From NCBI RefSeq assembly GCF_012295575.1, contig NZ_CP051180.1, forward strand, positions 3,596,001 through 3,660,000: a stretch of 64,000 bases of DNA, read 5' to 3'. This DNA is from Ferrimonas lipolytica (GTDB taxonomy: Bacteria > Pseudomonadota > Gammaproteobacteria > Enterobacterales > Shewanellaceae). Shown one piece after another: positions 28,369 through 39,322 of this stretch (positions within the stretch are counted from its first letter, which is position 1; the number at the start of each line of letters is the position of its first letter). Below the pieces are notes generated by a model, which was given only the letters and a program-made list of their open reading frames with translations, had not been told where the DNA came from and did no database searches. The translations under genes were made by a program, and so were the position numbers.

Positions 28369-28827
28369 TTATTTGGTGCCAGAGTGGCCGAAGCCACCTT
28401 CGCCGCGGTCAGACGCGTCAAACTCCGCAACGATATTAAACTGTGCTTGAACCACAGGAACGAACATCAGCTGGGCGATGCGCTCGCCCGGTTCCATGGT
28501 GAAGGCTTCGTTACCGCGGTTCCAACAAGAGACAAATAGCTGCCCTTGGTAGTCAGAATCAATAAGGCCAACGAGGTTGCCCAACACAATGCCTTTTTTA
28601 TGGCCAAGGCCAGAGCGTGGCAAGATGGTTGCGGCTAAGCCAGTATCACCAATATGGATGGCCATGCCGGTTGGTACCAACTCAGTTTGGCCCGGTTGTA
28701 GGGTTAACGAGCTATCCAACATGGCGCGTAGATCCATACCAGCAGAGCCAGGAGTCGCGTAATCTGGCAGTGGCCATTCTGTTCCTAAACGAGGGTCAAG
28801 GATCTTCAGTTCAATTGGCGTTTTCAT
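28369..28827 (-). CDS. dut: Deoxyuridine 5'-triphosphate nucleotidohydrolase
   Basis: Hydrolyses dUTP to dUMP and pyrophosphate, keeping uracil out of DNA and feeding thymidylate synthesis. The 152 residues contain the five trimeric dUTPase motifs: [35 protein letters not shown] and the C-terminal P-loop-like GEGGFGHSG. Its start overlaps the 3' end of coaBC by 17 bp, indicating translational coupling. Confidence 0.97.
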   Translation of the reverse strand: MKTPIELKILDPRLGTEWPLPDYATPGSAGMDLRAMLDSSLTLQPGQTELVPTGMAIHIGDTGLAATILPRSGLGHKKGIVLGNLVGLIDSDYQGQLFVSCWNRGNEAFTMEPGERIAQLMFVPVVQAQFNIVAEFDASDRGEGGFGHSGTK

Positions 28828-30019
28828 CGGCAGGCAGTCGTTCCGCTATGGTGGAGAGTAGTAGTTGGGCTTGCTCAGTTTTGCTGCTGTAGCCCAAGTC
28901 GCGTTCGCCATCGTGCCAGTACAGGGTTAGCGCATTGCTGTCGGCATTAAAACCTTGCCCTGATTTTGAAACATCGTTAGCGGCAATAAGATCGAGCTTT
29001 TTTCGGCTCAGTTTATCGCGAGCGTATTGTTCCACATTGTTAGTTTCTGCTGCAAATCCAACGGTATATGGGCGGCTTTGATGTGCTGCAACCGTAGCCA
29101 ATATGTCAGGGTTGCGAATAAGTTCAACGGTCATGTTGTCGTTGGATTTTTTTATCTTGCCTGCTGCAACAGTGGCGGCTCGGTAGTCAGCCACGGCGGC
29201 ACAACCAATAAACACATCATTGTTGACCACTTCTGCCATAACCGCGTTGAGCATCTGTTCAGCTGATTCAACGTTAATCCGGGTAACCCCAGTTGGCGTT
29301 GGTAACGAAACTGGGCCGGCCACCACGGTTACTTCGGCACCCATTTTTGCTGCTTGGGCCGCAATAGCGAAGCCCATTTTGCCGGAGCTGTGATTCGAGA
29401 TGTAACGAACCGGGTCTAATGCTTCGCGGGTTGGACCTGCGGTGAGTAACACTTTCTTGCCTGCTAATCTTTGCGGTTGCTGTGACTGGGCCCAATGAGA
29501 GGCGATCTCTTCTGGCTCAGGCATGCGTCCAGGACCTACGTCGCCACAGGCTTGGTCGCCACTGGCAGGGCCGTAGAGTTCGACACCTCGCTGAGCCAAC
29601 AGCGCTAAATTAGCTTGGGTGGCAGGGTGTTGATACATCACCTTGTTCATTGCTGGGCAAAGCATTACCGGTGCTTCTGTGGCTAATACGCAGGTGGTCA
29701 GCAGATCGTCTGCCATGCCTTGTGCTAGGCGAGCAATCAAGTTGGCGCTAGCTGGAGCGATGATGATCTGATCGGCCCAGCGAGCTAAATCGATGTGGCC
29801 CATTGCCGACTCCGTGGCTGGGTCTAAAACATCAGCTACTACGGGGTAACCAGAAACGGCCTGTAGTGACATTTCGGTGACAAACGCCTTTGCACCTTGA
29901 GTTAGCACGACGCGTACGTCTGCGCCTTGCTCTCGCAGTCTACGGACCAAATTAGGGGCTTTGTAGGCGGCAATGCCACCGCTGATCCCAAGTAGGATTC
30001 TTGTCTTTACTTGACTCAT
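28811..30019 (-). CDS. coaBC: Bifunctional phosphopantothenoylcysteine decarboxylase / phosphopantothenate-cysteine ligase
   Basis: Catalyses two steps of coenzyme A synthesis. The 402-residue protein has an N-terminal flavoprotein (CoaC) domain with [18 protein letters not shown], the [18 protein letters not shown] segment and the [12 protein letters not shown] motif. The C-terminal CoaB ligase domain begins near residue 190 with [28 protein letters not shown]. It is divergent from radC, as in E. coli. Confidence 0.97.
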   Translation of the reverse strand: MSQVKTRILLGISGGIAAYKAPNLVRRLREQGADVRVVLTQGAKAFVTEMSLQAVSGYPVVADVLDPATESAMGHIDLARWADQIIIAPASANLIARLAQGMADDLLTTCVLATEAPVMLCPAMNKVMYQHPATQANLALLAQRGVELYGPASGDQACGDVGPGRMPEPEEIASHWAQSQQPQRLAGKKVLLTAGPTREALDPVRYISNHSSGKMGFAIAAQAAKMGAEVTVVAGPVSLPTPTGVTRINVESAEQMLNAVMAEVVNNDVFIGCAAVADYRAATVAAGKIKKSNDNMTVELIRNPDILATVAAHQSRPYTVGFAAETNNVEQYARDKLSRKKLDLIAANDVSKSGQGFNADSNALTLYWHDGERDLGYSSKTEQAQLLLSTIAERLPADENAN

Positions 30020-30100
30020 GTTTATGCCGTTTTTCGTTTAGTGGTTGATACGATACCACAGCGCCGTTTGCAGTCGGCAATATGGAAATAAGGATTGGTT

Positions 30101-30775
30101 ATGCCGATATCTCAATGGCCACAACAAGAGCGCCCGCGAGAACGATTACTGCAACAGGGTGCCACCGCATTAAGTGACGCTGAACTTTTGGCCATTTTTC
30201 TTCGCACCGGCGTTGCCGGTTGCAGTGCGGTCCAATTAGCACGCAACTTATTGCAACAATTTGGTGGCCTAGCTCAATTACTTTCAGCTTCTGAACAGGA
30301 ATTTTGCTCATATCGTGGCCTTGGGCAAGCTAAATACGTACAATTGCAGGCCACATTGGAGTTGGCTCGGAGATATCTGGCCTGTGAGGTGGCTCGTAGC
30401 TCGGTTTTGAGCTCGCCCCAAACGGTTCGTGATTACCTTCAGATTCAACTGCAAGGTCTTGAACAAGAAAGGTTTTTACTTTTGTTGTTGGACAGTCAGC
30501 ATCGAGTGATCGAGTTGAATACCCTGTCTATCGGGACAATAAATGCAGCCACGGTTCATCCACGTGAAGTGGTGAAAACCACTTTGGCTGCAAATGCGGC
30601 TGCAGTTATTTTGGCTCATAACCACCCTTCTGGGGTATGTGAACCGAGTAATGCAGACCGTCAGATCACTGGTCGTATCCAACAAGCGCTCGCGCTAATT
30701 GATGTGCCGGTTTTAGATCATTTGGTAGTGGGCAGTGGACAAAGCTGCTCATTTGCCGAACGAGGTTGGTTATAG
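30101..30775 (+). CDS. radC: RadC family JAMM/MPN protein
   Basis: About 224 residues starting [20 protein letters not shown] 30101 is preceded by AAGGA; the open frame begins at a TTG two codons earlier. The N-terminal helix-hairpin-helix region (about 20-80) is followed by the JAMM metalloprotease-like motif [15 protein letters not shown] around residue 170. RadC's in vivo role is unsettled; the historical DNA-repair assignment is doubtful. It sits in the conserved coaBC/radC/rpmBG locus. Confidence 0.93.
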   Translation: MPISQWPQQERPRERLLQQGATALSDAELLAIFLRTGVAGCSAVQLARNLLQQFGGLAQLLSASEQEFCSYRGLGQAKYVQLQATLELARRYLACEVARSSVLSSPQTVRDYLQIQLQGLEQERFLLLLLDSQHRVIELNTLSIGTINAATVHPREVVKTTLAANAAAVILAHNHPSGVCEPSNADRQITGRIQQALALIDVPVLDHLVVGSGQSCSFAERGWL

Positions 30776-30804
30776 TCCTGAAGCATCTTTTTGCTTCGGG
30801 CGGC

Positions 30805-30833
30805 TTGATCTTTGCCTATCAATCTTGTATAAA
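30805..30833 (+). promoter_or_regulatory. sigma-70 promoter of rpmB-rpmG
   Basis: TTGATC (-35) and TATAAA (-10) are separated by exactly 17 bp. The -10 element lies about 75 bp upstream of the rpmB start. It overlaps nothing coding, starting 30 bp after the radC stop. Confidence 0.7.
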
Positions 30834-30909
30834 ATGCGCCCTTCGTGTGTCCTCGGGCGACGGCCATACGAGGCACAATGATGCTCGAGCTAAAGAATTG
30901 GAGACTGAA

Positions 30910-31146
30910 ATGTCTAAAGTATGTCAAGTTACCGGCAAACGTCCGGTAACCGGGAACAACGTTTCCCACGCAAAGAACCACACCAAGCGTCGTTTCCTGC
31001 CTAACCTGCACACCCATCGTTTTTGGGTTGAAGGCGAAAAGCGTTTCGTTAAGCTGCGCCTGTCTGCTAAAGGCATGCGTATCATCGACAAGAAGGGTAT
31101 TGAAGTAGTTCTGCAAGAACTGCGTGCCCGTGGCGAAAAGGTTTAA
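30910..31146 (+). CDS. rpmB: 50S ribosomal protein L28
   Basis: A 78-residue ribosomal protein starting [21 protein letters not shown], with [15 protein letters not shown] and [21 protein letters not shown] typical of gammaproteobacterial L28. The ATG at 30910 has GGAG upstream; the open frame extends further upstream but without similarity. It is 11 bp ahead of rpmG. Confidence 0.98.
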   Translation: MSKVCQVTGKRPVTGNNVSHAKNHTKRRFLPNLHTHRFWVEGEKRFVKLRLSAKGMRIIDKKGIEVVLQELRARGEKV

Positions 31147-31157
31147 GGAGTTAAACG

Positions 31158-31328
31158 ATGGCTAAGAAAGGTGTTCGTGAGAAAATCCGTCTAGTATCTT
31201 CTGCTGGTACTGGTCACTTCTACACAACTGACAAAAACAAGCGTGAAATGCCTGAAAAATTTGAGATCAAGAAATTTGATCCAGTTGTTCGTCAGCACGT
31301 TTTGTACAAAGAAGCTAAAATCAAGTAA
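31158..31328 (+). CDS. rpmG: 50S ribosomal protein L33
   Basis: A 56-residue protein starting [20 protein letters not shown] and ending [16 protein letters not shown] lies about 7 nt upstream. It has no cysteines, so it is the zinc-free (C-minus) type of L33. It is co-transcribed with rpmB and followed by a strong terminator. Confidence 0.97.
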   Translation: MAKKGVREKIRLVSSAGTGHFYTTDKNKREMPEKFEIKKFDPVVRQHVLYKEAKIK

Positions 31329-31345
31329 TTGGTTTTGGACTCTTA

Positions 31346-31376
31346 AAAAACCGGCCTTTGGGCCGGTTTTTTTTGA
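31346..31376 (+). terminator. Rho-independent terminator of rpmB-rpmG
   Basis: The stem AAAACCGGCC / GGCCGGTTTT with a TTTG loop is followed by a run of T. It lies 17 bp after the rpmG stop. Confidence 0.92.
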
Positions 31377-31470
31377 CTTTTTTTTAGTAAAAAGATGATG
31401 ATTGCCATTAGCTTCGGGGCAATACAAGTGCTTTCGCTTGGCACTACATGAGCTATTTTATAGGTCTGCA

Positions 31471-33429
31471 GTGAACACCAAACTTTTTCGTTACGACATC
31501 AATGGGCTTCGAGCTTGGGCAGTTATCTCTGTCGTACTCTTTCATTTCGGCGTGCCACTGGTCGATGGTGGCCTTGTTGGGGTGGATGTCTTCTTTGTGA
31601 TTTCCGGTTTTCTAATGACTGGGATCATTGCGACGGCTCTTGAGCGAAAGCAGTTTTCTTTATTAAAATTCTATAAGGCGCGAGCGAAGCGGATTATCCC
31701 TGCCTTGTTTGGGCTTTGCATTACTTTGCTTGTTGTTGGCTCGATATGGCTGCCAGAAATCGATTACGATCAACTTAAAGCGCATGCCTTGAGTGCAATG
31801 GGGTTTTGGTCGAATTTCCAATTTTGGCAAGAAGCAGGCTATTTTGATTCAGCTTCGCAGGGGAAATGGCTGCTGCATACGTGGTCGTTGTCTGTCGAAT
31901 GGCAATTCTATCTACTGCTGCCGTTACTGCTAATGCTAGCCCATCGGCTGTGGGGCAATGCAGGCATCAAAAACCTATTGATTGTTGGTTTCTTCGGTTC
32001 TTTGGTGCTGTCTTCGTTAGCAGTTAAACCTTGGGTAGAGGCAGGTTATTACCTGTTGCCAACAAGAGCATGGGAGATGTTAGCTGGCGGCTTGGTGTGG
32101 TGGTTTAGCGTTAAGATGCAATTAGTTCCACGTCATCCAAAGCTGATGGAGTCTGCTGGTTTCGCATGTATTGTGGTTAGTATCTTCCTGTTCGATGATG
32201 CGGATTTGTGGCCGTCGTACAATGCGTTGCTGCCCATTATCGGCACGATGTTGGTGATGTCTGCGCAACGTCAGAACTCTCCTTTTTCTGCCAATCCTGT
32301 GGTGCAGTGGCTAGGCTCTCGATCCTATTCAATATACCTGTGGCATTGGCCGGTTTGTGTTGCCTTGTTTTATGCTGATGCACTGCAAGAGCCATTGTTT
32401 ATTGTGGCTGGACTTACTCTCTCTGCGTTGCTTGGGCATCTATCGTATCGTTTGATTGAAAATGGCGTCCGTTTAGGTTCGAATAAGACTACTTTTATGC
32501 TAAGAGCCGCGACGTTCTCCGCTGTATTAGCAGTGTTTTTGTGGGGCTACTATCAACAAGCTAGCTCCAACCTGACAGAACAGATTGAGCTGATTGCTAA
32601 AGAGCGGGTGAATATCAATCCGCGACGCCGTGAATGTCATGCGCCGTTGGGGCTCGAGCATCCGTTGTGCCAGTATGGTGGTGATAATATTCAAGCTATT
32701 GTCGTCGGTGATAGTCATGCCAGTGCGTTAACCACAGCGGTCGAACACGCATTGCCAACAACAGGCATGGGCATATTGGGGCGCACCTTCTCTATGTGTC
32801 CAACCTTGTTCGATGTGAAAGTTGCTAAAAGCAGAACAGAACTCGCCTGCGGTGAGTTTAACCAATGGTTGTTTGGGCAAACCGCTGCAATCGATTCGGA
32901 TGTTCCGTTTGTGGTTATTAATCGAGGGTCGTACTACGCCTTTGGTGACCAACAGATAGGCCATGATTACTATCAAAGACCGGTCGTATATTTTAGTGAA
33001 AAGTACGAGACGCCTACAGAGGCATTTCTGACTGAGTTTGAAGGTAAGTTAGTCGATAGCCTTTGTCGCATGGCTGATGAACGGCCAGTTTATACCGTCA
33101 GACCAATCCCAGAGATGCCATCTCACGTACCGGATACCATGAGTCGTGCTTTGACACTTGAAATGATGTTTGGCACTAAGCCTGAAGCCATCTCAATAGC
33201 GCTGGAAGATTATCATCAGCGGCATGCATTCATATGGTCAGCGCAAGACAAAGCAGCGCAGCAATGTGATGTCACCATCTTGGATCCTTTACCCTATCTG
33301 TGTGCTGATGGACATTGTGCAGCCAGCCAGAATGGGTTTCCGATCTATCAGGACGATGATCATCTGAGTGAGTCCGGTAACAAGATATTAGTGCCAATGT
33401 TCCAAAAGGTTTTCGCTAGCAAGCGGTAG
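31471..33429 (+). CDS. OafA-like acyltransferase with C-terminal SGNH domain
   Basis: About 652 residues; predicted to O-acetylate a surface polysaccharide such as LPS. The N-terminal acyltransferase-3 domain (about 1-340, some ten membrane segments) starts FRYDINGLRAWAVISVVLFH, with the conserved Arg and His of this family, and has FVISGFLMTGII. The C-terminal SGNH hydrolase-like domain has block I VVGDSHASAL and a block V Asp-x-x-His in DDDHLSESGNK. The start is taken as the GTG at 31471 (AGG 6 nt upstream) because the family N-terminus begins there; the frame is open to 31402. It lies close to the LPS locus, though separated by mutM and coaD. Confidence 0.87.
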   Translation: MNTKLFRYDINGLRAWAVISVVLFHFGVPLVDGGLVGVDVFFVISGFLMTGIIATALERKQFSLLKFYKARAKRIIPALFGLCITLLVVGSIWLPEIDYDQLKAHALSAMGFWSNFQFWQEAGYFDSASQGKWLLHTWSLSVEWQFYLLLPLLLMLAHRLWGNAGIKNLLIVGFFGSLVLSSLAVKPWVEAGYYLLPTRAWEMLAGGLVWWFSVKMQLVPRHPKLMESAGFACIVVSIFLFDDADLWPSYNALLPIIGTMLVMSAQRQNSPFSANPVVQWLGSRSYSIYLWHWPVCVALFYADALQEPLFIVAGLTLSALLGHLSYRLIENGVRLGSNKTTFMLRAATFSAVLAVFLWGYYQQASSNLTEQIELIAKERVNINPRRRECHAPLGLEHPLCQYGGDNIQAIVVGDSHASALTTAVEHALPTTGMGILGRTFSMCPTLFDVKVAKSRTELACGEFNQWLFGQTAAIDSDVPFVVINRGSYYAFGDQQIGHDYYQRPVVYFSEKYETPTEAFLTEFEGKLVDSLCRMADERPVYTVRPIPEMPSHVPDTMSRALTLEMMFGTKPEAISIALEDYHQRHAFIWSAQDKAAQQCDVTILDPLPYLCADGHCAASQNGFPIYQDDDHLSESGNKILVPMFQKVFASKR

Positions 33430-33488
33430 TCGTAGCAAAGTATTTGGGAATTATATATGGTTTCGAAATAACCTAGACGGGATCGCGA

Positions 33489-33923
33489 ATGAGTATAAAG
33501 CGTAAAAAGTACAACAACATGCTTATTTTGCTGATCGTTGGCTTAGGCTTTCTGTTACTAGCGACAGGGAAGCTCACTCAAAACAACAATAGCTTCCCTT
33601 TGCTGCCACAAGAGGCGACGTTGCAATCGTTGGTGTTTGCCAAGCTTGTTATCGAACGGGATAACAACCAGTGGCAAAGTAACCCAGAAGCGCCAACCGA
33701 GCACATTCAACAGCTAGTAATGGCATGGCGCAATGCACAGATGGTGCCGATTGCCCCACCATCGCCGTTGCCACCGAAGCCAATTATTGTTGATGTCTAC
33801 CTTGATGATGGGTCTTACCCACAGACTGCCTTGCTCTATCCTCATATCGCGGCGATCAAGATCCACGGCCAAGATCAGTGGTGGCGCTTAGTGAATCAAG
33901 AGATGGAAACCTTGCTGCCTTAA
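33489..33923 (+). CDS. Hypothetical membrane-anchored protein upstream of mutM
   Basis: 144 residues: a basic N-terminus ([10 protein letters not shown]), one membrane segment at about residues 11-29, then a soluble part of about 110 residues with a Pro-rich stretch ([12 protein letters not shown]). I do not recognise a family. It ends 11 bp before the mutM start, with the mutM Shine-Dalgarno overlapping its stop codon, so the two are probably co-transcribed and partly translationally coupled. Confidence 0.65.
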   Translation: MSIKRKKYNNMLILLIVGLGFLLLATGKLTQNNNSFPLLPQEATLQSLVFAKLVIERDNNQWQSNPEAPTEHIQQLVMAWRNAQMVPIAPPSPLPPKPIIVDVYLDDGSYPQTALLYPHIAAIKIHGQDQWWRLVNQEMETLLP

Positions 33924-33934
33924 GGAGTACGACA

Positions 33935-34747
33935 GTGCCAGAGTTACCGGAAGTTGAAGTTACTAGACAGGGGATCAGCCCTCACCTTATTGGAGCTGTA
34001 GTTGATAAGGTCATAGTGCGTAACCCCAAGTTACGTTGGCCAATTGACCCAACCATCAGCCACCTAGAAGGACAAACCATTCGCTCGGTTACGCGCAGAG
34101 CTAAGTATTTACTGCTCGATACCGAAGCGGGCACACTTATCCTGCATCTTGGTATGTCCGGCAGCTTGCGGGTGCTCAACCCAGCGCCAACAGCAGAAAA
34201 ACATGACCATCTCGATATTGTGCTTAGCAGTGGAGCGGTGTTACGGCTAAATGATCCACGGCGTTTTGGCGCGGCCATATGGTGGGCGTTACCGATTGAG
34301 GCGCAGCCGCTACTTAAGCAGTTAGGGCCAGAGCCATTAACTGATGATTTTAATGTCGAGCACTTAGTGCAAGCGCTTAAAGGTAAAACGCGGGCAATCA
34401 AACTGGCGTTGATGGACAACAAAATTGTTGTTGGTGTGGGCAATATCTACGCCAATGAGGCGTTGTTTGCTGCCGGCATTAATCCAAAACGAGCGTGTGG
34501 CAGCGTCAGCAAAGCGCGACTGACTAAGCTCGTCGAAGAGGTAAAACTGGTTTTGGCGAAGGCGATAGAGCAGGGTGGTACCACCCTTAAAGACTTTACC
34601 AATGCCGACGGTAAGCCGGGCTACTTTGTGCAACAACTGCATGTGTATGGGCGCGGAGGCTTACCGTGTGATAGCTGTGGTAGTTCGCTGCAAGAGATAA
34701 AATTGGGGCAACGCGCTACCGTATTCTGTGGTAAATGCCAGCGGTAG
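33935..34747 (+). CDS. mutM: Formamidopyrimidine-DNA glycosylase
   Basis: A bifunctional glycosylase/AP lyase that removes 8-oxoguanine. The start is a GTG at 33935 with TAAGGAG 8 nt upstream; this gives [12 protein letters not shown] after Met removal, with the catalytic Pro2 and Glu3. The 270 residues include the KYLLLD lysine region and a C-terminal zinc finger of the C-x2-C-x16-C-x2-C type (CDSC...CGKC). The stop abuts the stop of the convergent coaD with no intergenic base. Confidence 0.96.
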   Translation: MPELPEVEVTRQGISPHLIGAVVDKVIVRNPKLRWPIDPTISHLEGQTIRSVTRRAKYLLLDTEAGTLILHLGMSGSLRVLNPAPTAEKHDHLDIVLSSGAVLRLNDPRRFGAAIWWALPIEAQPLLKQLGPEPLTDDFNVEHLVQALKGKTRAIKLALMDNKIVVGVGNIYANEALFAAGINPKRACGSVSKARLTKLVEEVKLVLAKAIEQGGTTLKDFTNADGKPGYFVQQLHVYGRGGLPCDSCGSSLQEIKLGQRATVFCGKCQR

Positions 34748-35254
<507 letters not shown>

Positions 35255-35414
35255 TTATCTAGTGTATCCAAAATATTACTTGAACGTATTGGCGGCAATG
35301 CTTGGAGTGAAAAAAAGCAACGAGGTATACTGGCGGGATTAGGCGTATTCACGCTCTGTTGTCATTACTCTGCTAAAAGGGGTGATGACTCTGTAACGAT
35401 TTGGACGACTTATC

Positions 35415-36365
35415 ATGATTATCGTAACTGGCGGCGCTGGCTTTATCGGCAGCAACTTGGTGAAAGCACTCAACGCTCAAGGGCGTACCGACATCCTAGT
35501 AGTGGACGATCTCGAAGATGGCACTAAGTTTGTGAACTTAGCGGATCTTGATATCGCTGATTACCTTGATAAAGACGATTTCTTGGCAATGGTAAAAGCG
35601 GATCATGACTTTGGTCCAATCGATGCGGTATTCCACCAAGGTGCGTGTTCTGCCACCACCGAATGGAACGGTAAGTACATGATGGAAGTTAACTATCAGT
35701 ACTCCAAAACCTTGCTACATTATTGCTTAGACCGCGCTATTCCGTTTATGTACGCGTCGTCAGCGTCGGTATACGGCATGGGCCCAGTGTTTAAGGAAGA
35801 CCGGGCAAATGAGAAGCCGCTGAACGTATATGGCTACTCTAAATTCCAGTTTGATCAATACGTGCGTCGCATTCTACCAACGGCGAAAAGCCAGGTAGTG
35901 GGCTTTCGCTACTTCAACGTATACGGCCCACGGGAGCAGCATAAAGGCTCGATGGCCAGCGTTGCATACCACCTCAATACCCAACTGCATAAAGGCGAAA
36001 ATCCGAAGTTATTTGGTGCCTATGAAGGCTATGAGCCTGGCGGCCAAACCCGTGACTTTATTTACGTTGGTGACGTGTGCGCAGTAAACCTATGGGCATG
36101 GCAGGATAAAGCCGCTTCTGGGGTATACAACTTAGGTACTGGTGCAGCTGAACCTTTCCGCCACGTGGCCGAAGCAGTAATCGATTTCCACGGTAAAGGT
36201 GAGATCGAATACATTGAGTTCCCTGAGCACCTTAAAGGTCGCTACCAGAGCTTTACCGAAGCGAGCATGGATAACCTGCGAGCGGCGGGGTACGACCAGC
36301 CATTCAAAACCGTTGCTGAAGGTGTGTCTGAGTACATGCAGTGGCTTAATCGGGCTGACGCGTAA
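35415..36365 (+). CDS. rfaD: ADP-L-glycero-D-manno-heptose-6-epimerase
   Basis: The last step in making ADP-heptose for the LPS inner core. The 316 residues form an extended short-chain dehydrogenase: Rossmann motif GGAGFIGSN at residues 6-14, the catalytic YGYSK (YxxxK) and SSASVYG serine segment, and [10 protein letters not shown]. It is also called hldD or waaD. The waaF ATG follows its stop codon with no spacer, so the two are co-translated. Confidence 0.97.
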   Translation: MIIVTGGAGFIGSNLVKALNAQGRTDILVVDDLEDGTKFVNLADLDIADYLDKDDFLAMVKADHDFGPIDAVFHQGACSATTEWNGKYMMEVNYQYSKTLLHYCLDRAIPFMYASSASVYGMGPVFKEDRANEKPLNVYGYSKFQFDQYVRRILPTAKSQVVGFRYFNVYGPREQHKGSMASVAYHLNTQLHKGENPKLFGAYEGYEPGGQTRDFIYVGDVCAVNLWAWQDKAASGVYNLGTGAAEPFRHVAEAVIDFHGKGEIEYIEFPEHLKGRYQSFTEASMDNLRAAGYDQPFKTVAEGVSEYMQWLNRADA

Positions 36366-37379
36366 ATGAAATATCTGGTAGTCGGGCCAGCTTGGATTGG
36401 CGACATGGTGATGGCGCACAGCCTGTTGCGCCGCATTAAACAAGATGATCCTGCAGCCATTATCGATGTGCTTGCGCCAACATTCTCTTTGCCAGTGGTA
36501 CGCCGTATGGCTGAAGTGAATGAGGTGATCGATCTGCCTTTTAAGCATGGTGATTTTGACCTTAAAGGCCGTCGCCAGCTAGGACAGCAGTTAAAGCGCA
36601 ACGGTTATGATAAAGCGTTGATTCTGCCTCGAGCGCTTAAAGCCGCGGTAGCGCCCTTCTTCGCCGGGATCCCTACCCGAGTTGGCTTTTCTGGGGAGCT
36701 GCGCAGTTGGATGCTAACCGATGCGCGTAAGCGTAAACCGCGAGAGATCGACGGCAAGATTGTTGATATGACGGTAAAGCGATTTATCTCCTTGGGGTTG
36801 AGCCGCAGCGACGCTGAACAACCATTCGAGATCCTTAACCCAGAACTACAGCTTAATGAAGCTAATCGCGATCAGGCTTTGGCTAAGCTTGGCTTAACGC
36901 TAGATAAGCCAGTAGTCTGTATTTGCCCTGGTGCGGAGTACGGGCCCGCTAAGCAATGGCCGATGACATCCCATCAAGCCTTAGCGGAGCAATTGGTTGA
37001 GCAAGGCTATCAAGTGTGGGTTATTGGCTCTCCGAAGGAGGCCACGGCGGGCGATGAGATCGCCGTAAGTGGTCACGCTGATATCCACAACCTTTGCGGT
37101 AAAACCGCTCTGGTGGATACTGTCGATCTGTTTGGTGCTGCTACAGCGGTTGTAAGCCATGACTCGGGCTTAATGCACGTTGCCGCCGCGACCGGCGCCA
37201 AAACCATTGGCATCTATGGGTCCTCCAGCCCCGAATTTACTCCGCCGCTGTCTGACAATTCTGTGGTTGTCTCTCAGCCAATCGACTGTGCCCCCTGTTT
37301 TAAGCGTGAATGCCCGTTTGGTCACTACCGTTGTTTAACCGAAATCTCGGTGACACAGGTGCTGCAGTCAATAGATTAG
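36366..37379 (+). CDS. waaF: ADP-heptose:LPS heptosyltransferase II
   Basis: A GT9-family transferase adding the second heptose to the inner core. The 337 residues begin MKYLVVGPAWIGDMVMA, which is diagnostic. The ADP-heptose-binding region has ICPGAEYGPAKQWP, and SHDSGLMHVAAA occurs in the C-terminal Rossmann domain. It is immediately downstream of rfaD. Confidence 0.95.
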   Translation: MKYLVVGPAWIGDMVMAHSLLRRIKQDDPAAIIDVLAPTFSLPVVRRMAEVNEVIDLPFKHGDFDLKGRRQLGQQLKRNGYDKALILPRALKAAVAPFFAGIPTRVGFSGELRSWMLTDARKRKPREIDGKIVDMTVKRFISLGLSRSDAEQPFEILNPELQLNEANRDQALAKLGLTLDKPVVCICPGAEYGPAKQWPMTSHQALAEQLVEQGYQVWVIGSPKEATAGDEIAVSGHADIHNLCGKTALVDTVDLFGAATAVVSHDSGLMHVAAATGAKTIGIYGSSSPEFTPPLSDNSVVVSQPIDCAPCFKRECPFGHYRCLTEISVTQVLQSID

Positions 37380-37396
37380 TCTGTTTAATGTAGCGC

Positions 37397-38212
37397 TCAG
37401 AGGCCTGAGCGCTCGACTAAAGCGGTTAATACCTTGCCAGTAATTTTTCCCAGTAATGCTAGGCGGAATGTTTCCACTGCGCAGACATCGATTTCAGGAA
37501 GTGCCAATTCCGTATATCGGCTTTGCTCTGCGGGATCGTACCTTAATCCATAGCCTAATCGTCCTAGCATTGCTGCGTGCAACGCTACGTTTGGTGATTC
37601 AGTATGAAGCAACTTTTCATTGTCGATGAGCAGACGCTGCTGGCCTTGAAACAAGATATTTTGATGATGGAAATCTAAGTGGTAAAGGCGCAGTTCATGC
37701 AACTGCCGCGCTAAATTGATCGCTTCAATCATCCATGGCTCTTTCTCTGCCATCAGCTCAATGTCGTCAATATGATCCTTCAAGCGCAAAACGTCAGGCA
37801 GGTATTCGGTAATTGTCGCTTGTGCTGTAATCAAACCAAGATGCCGTTGCTCGGCAAAGCCAGTTGGAGCAGGAATCGCGACACCTACCTCTTGCAGGTA
37901 AAGGTTGTTCAACCACTCTGTCCGTAGTATCCCGCCCTCTTTACGAGTTAAGCGCTCGTTGGCGTGTACATTGGCTTTGATTAAACGACGTGGGTCTCGA
38001 TAACGCTGCCATTTTATTACGGAATTACCAAGCCGGATAACGCGTTTATGCGGTTCACGTTTTAGCTCTTCATCGGCACTTAAACTGGGCTGCTTGAGTT
38101 GTTCGAATATCGCTTTTTGTTGGTCTGCAATTGAGGGGGCGAGCCATAACGTCCAATTGTTATCATTGGACTCGTGCAAATTTTGGACACTGTACTTAAA
38201 GGGATAATGCAT
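37397..38212 (-). CDS. WaaP/InaA-type lipopolysaccharide kinase
   Basis: 271 residues with a eukaryotic-like kinase fold of the Kdo/WaaP/InaA group. The catalytic loop HLDFHHQNILF (about residue 180) supplies the catalytic Asp and Asn, and LLIDNEKLL holds the metal-binding Asp. It probably phosphorylates a core sugar. It is the last gene of a three-gene minus-strand operon with the two GT4 genes at 38231 and 39319. It is paralogous to 45579-46361 (shared LRTEWxNNLxLQ and YHLDFH blocks) but of normal base composition. Confidence 0.8.
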   Translation of the reverse strand: MHYPFKYSVQNLHESNDNNWTLWLAPSIADQQKAIFEQLKQPSLSADEELKREPHKRVIRLGNSVIKWQRYRDPRRLIKANVHANERLTRKEGGILRTEWLNNLYLQEVGVAIPAPTGFAEQRHLGLITAQATITEYLPDVLRLKDHIDDIELMAEKEPWMIEAINLARQLHELRLYHLDFHHQNILFQGQQRLLIDNEKLLHTESPNVALHAAMLGRLGYGLRYDPAEQSRYTELALPEIDVCAVETFRLALLGKITGKVLTALVERSGL

Positions 38213-38230
38213 CTACATTGCTTACTGCAG

Positions 38231-39322
38231 TTAAACCATCAACTCATGGTAAAACGCTAAGTAACGCTCTACGGTTAAGTCATGGTTAAAATGGGTGGCT
38301 ATGCGCTGGCGTGAGTTACGGCCAAATTGTTTGCACATCTCTCGGTCGTTATAGAGCTTTTCAATAGCCTCGGCCAACGCTTTAGCGTCACTTGGTGGCA
38401 CAACGAAGCCAGTTTTGCCATCGGCGACGATCTCGGCGTTACCACCGGTATCCGATACAACCGCAGGGATCTCCATCGATTGTGATTCTACGATAGAACG
38501 AGAGAAGCCTTCTCGTTTGGTAGTTGGCAGAGTGGTGGCATCACACATTGAGGTAAGCTCTATGATGTCTTTGCGGAAGCCCAATGTGTGTAGCTTCGCG
38601 CCTAAATGAGTAGCATCGCACAATTGGCGGATATCATCGCCATCGGTGCCGTGCCCCATCAATAAGATGTGAATGTTGGCGTCTTTTGGCAGATAATTGG
38701 CCGCTTCGATCAGCACATGGATCCCTTTTCGAGGCCGAACGTTAGCAGAGAAACCTAGAACAAAGGCGTCTTCTGGGATCCCCATTTTGGCGCGGTCTTT
38801 CGGTTGACGTTGATACCAATCAACGTTATGACCTTTGTAAATAGTGGTGATTTTAGGGTTGTTTTGATTCCATACGCGCACACGCAGATCATCTTCGATC
38901 GCTTGGGCTACACAGGTAATAGCATCTAAGCGTGGGCTTAACATAGTGAGGTAACTGCTTGGGTCGTGACGGAAAATATTACCCGTTTGACCGCGGTAGG
39001 CGACAGTTTTCACCTTGATGCCAATTGCGGCCATTAACATTGCAGAGATGGTTTTGCCTTGGAATGCGTGAACCACATCGTACTTGCCGCGTTTTAACTC
39101 TGCCCGGATCTGCTTAATGGCATCCCAGCTTAATTTGCTTTCAGGGGTTTGATAATCGACAACTGCGATCCCATGTTTTGTGATTCGCTCTAAATAGGTG
39201 TCATCCGCATGGCCCATGAAGGTAACATCGACGCCCGCTTTTTTTAGGTCGATAAGAATTTCACCTTCTGGGCGATAACCGTTTAGGTTACCGACGTAGC
39301 GACTAATCCAAAGTAGTTTCAT
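38231..39322 (-). CDS. GT4 glycosyltransferase (core oligosaccharide)
   Basis: A 363-residue GT-B fold enzyme. The C-terminal donor-binding domain contains LGFSANVRPRKGIHVLIEA and the acidic segment TKREGFSRSIVESQSMEIPAVVSDTGG (E-x7-E type). The N-terminus contains SYRGQTGN-like acceptor-side sequence (VAYRGQTGNIFRHDPSSYL). It is paralogous to 42575-43672 over its whole length. It overlaps the upstream GT4 gene by 4 bp (ATGA), so the two are translationally coupled. The sugar specificity is unknown. Confidence 0.82.
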   Translation of the reverse strand: MKLLWISRYVGNLNGYRPEGEILIDLKKAGVDVTFMGHADDTYLERITKHGIAVVDYQTPESKLSWDAIKQIRAELKRGKYDVVHAFQGKTISAMLMAAIGIKVKTVAYRGQTGNIFRHDPSSYLTMLSPRLDAITCVAQAIEDDLRVRVWNQNNPKITTIYKGHNVDWYQRQPKDRAKMGIPEDAFVLGFSANVRPRKGIHVLIEAANYLPKDANIHILLMGHGTDGDDIRQLCDATHLGAKLHTLGFRKDIIELTSMCDATTLPTTKREGFSRSIVESQSMEIPAVVSDTGGNAEIVADGKTGFVVPPSDAKALAEAIEKLYNDREMCKQFGRNSRQRIATHFNHDLTVERYLAFYHELMV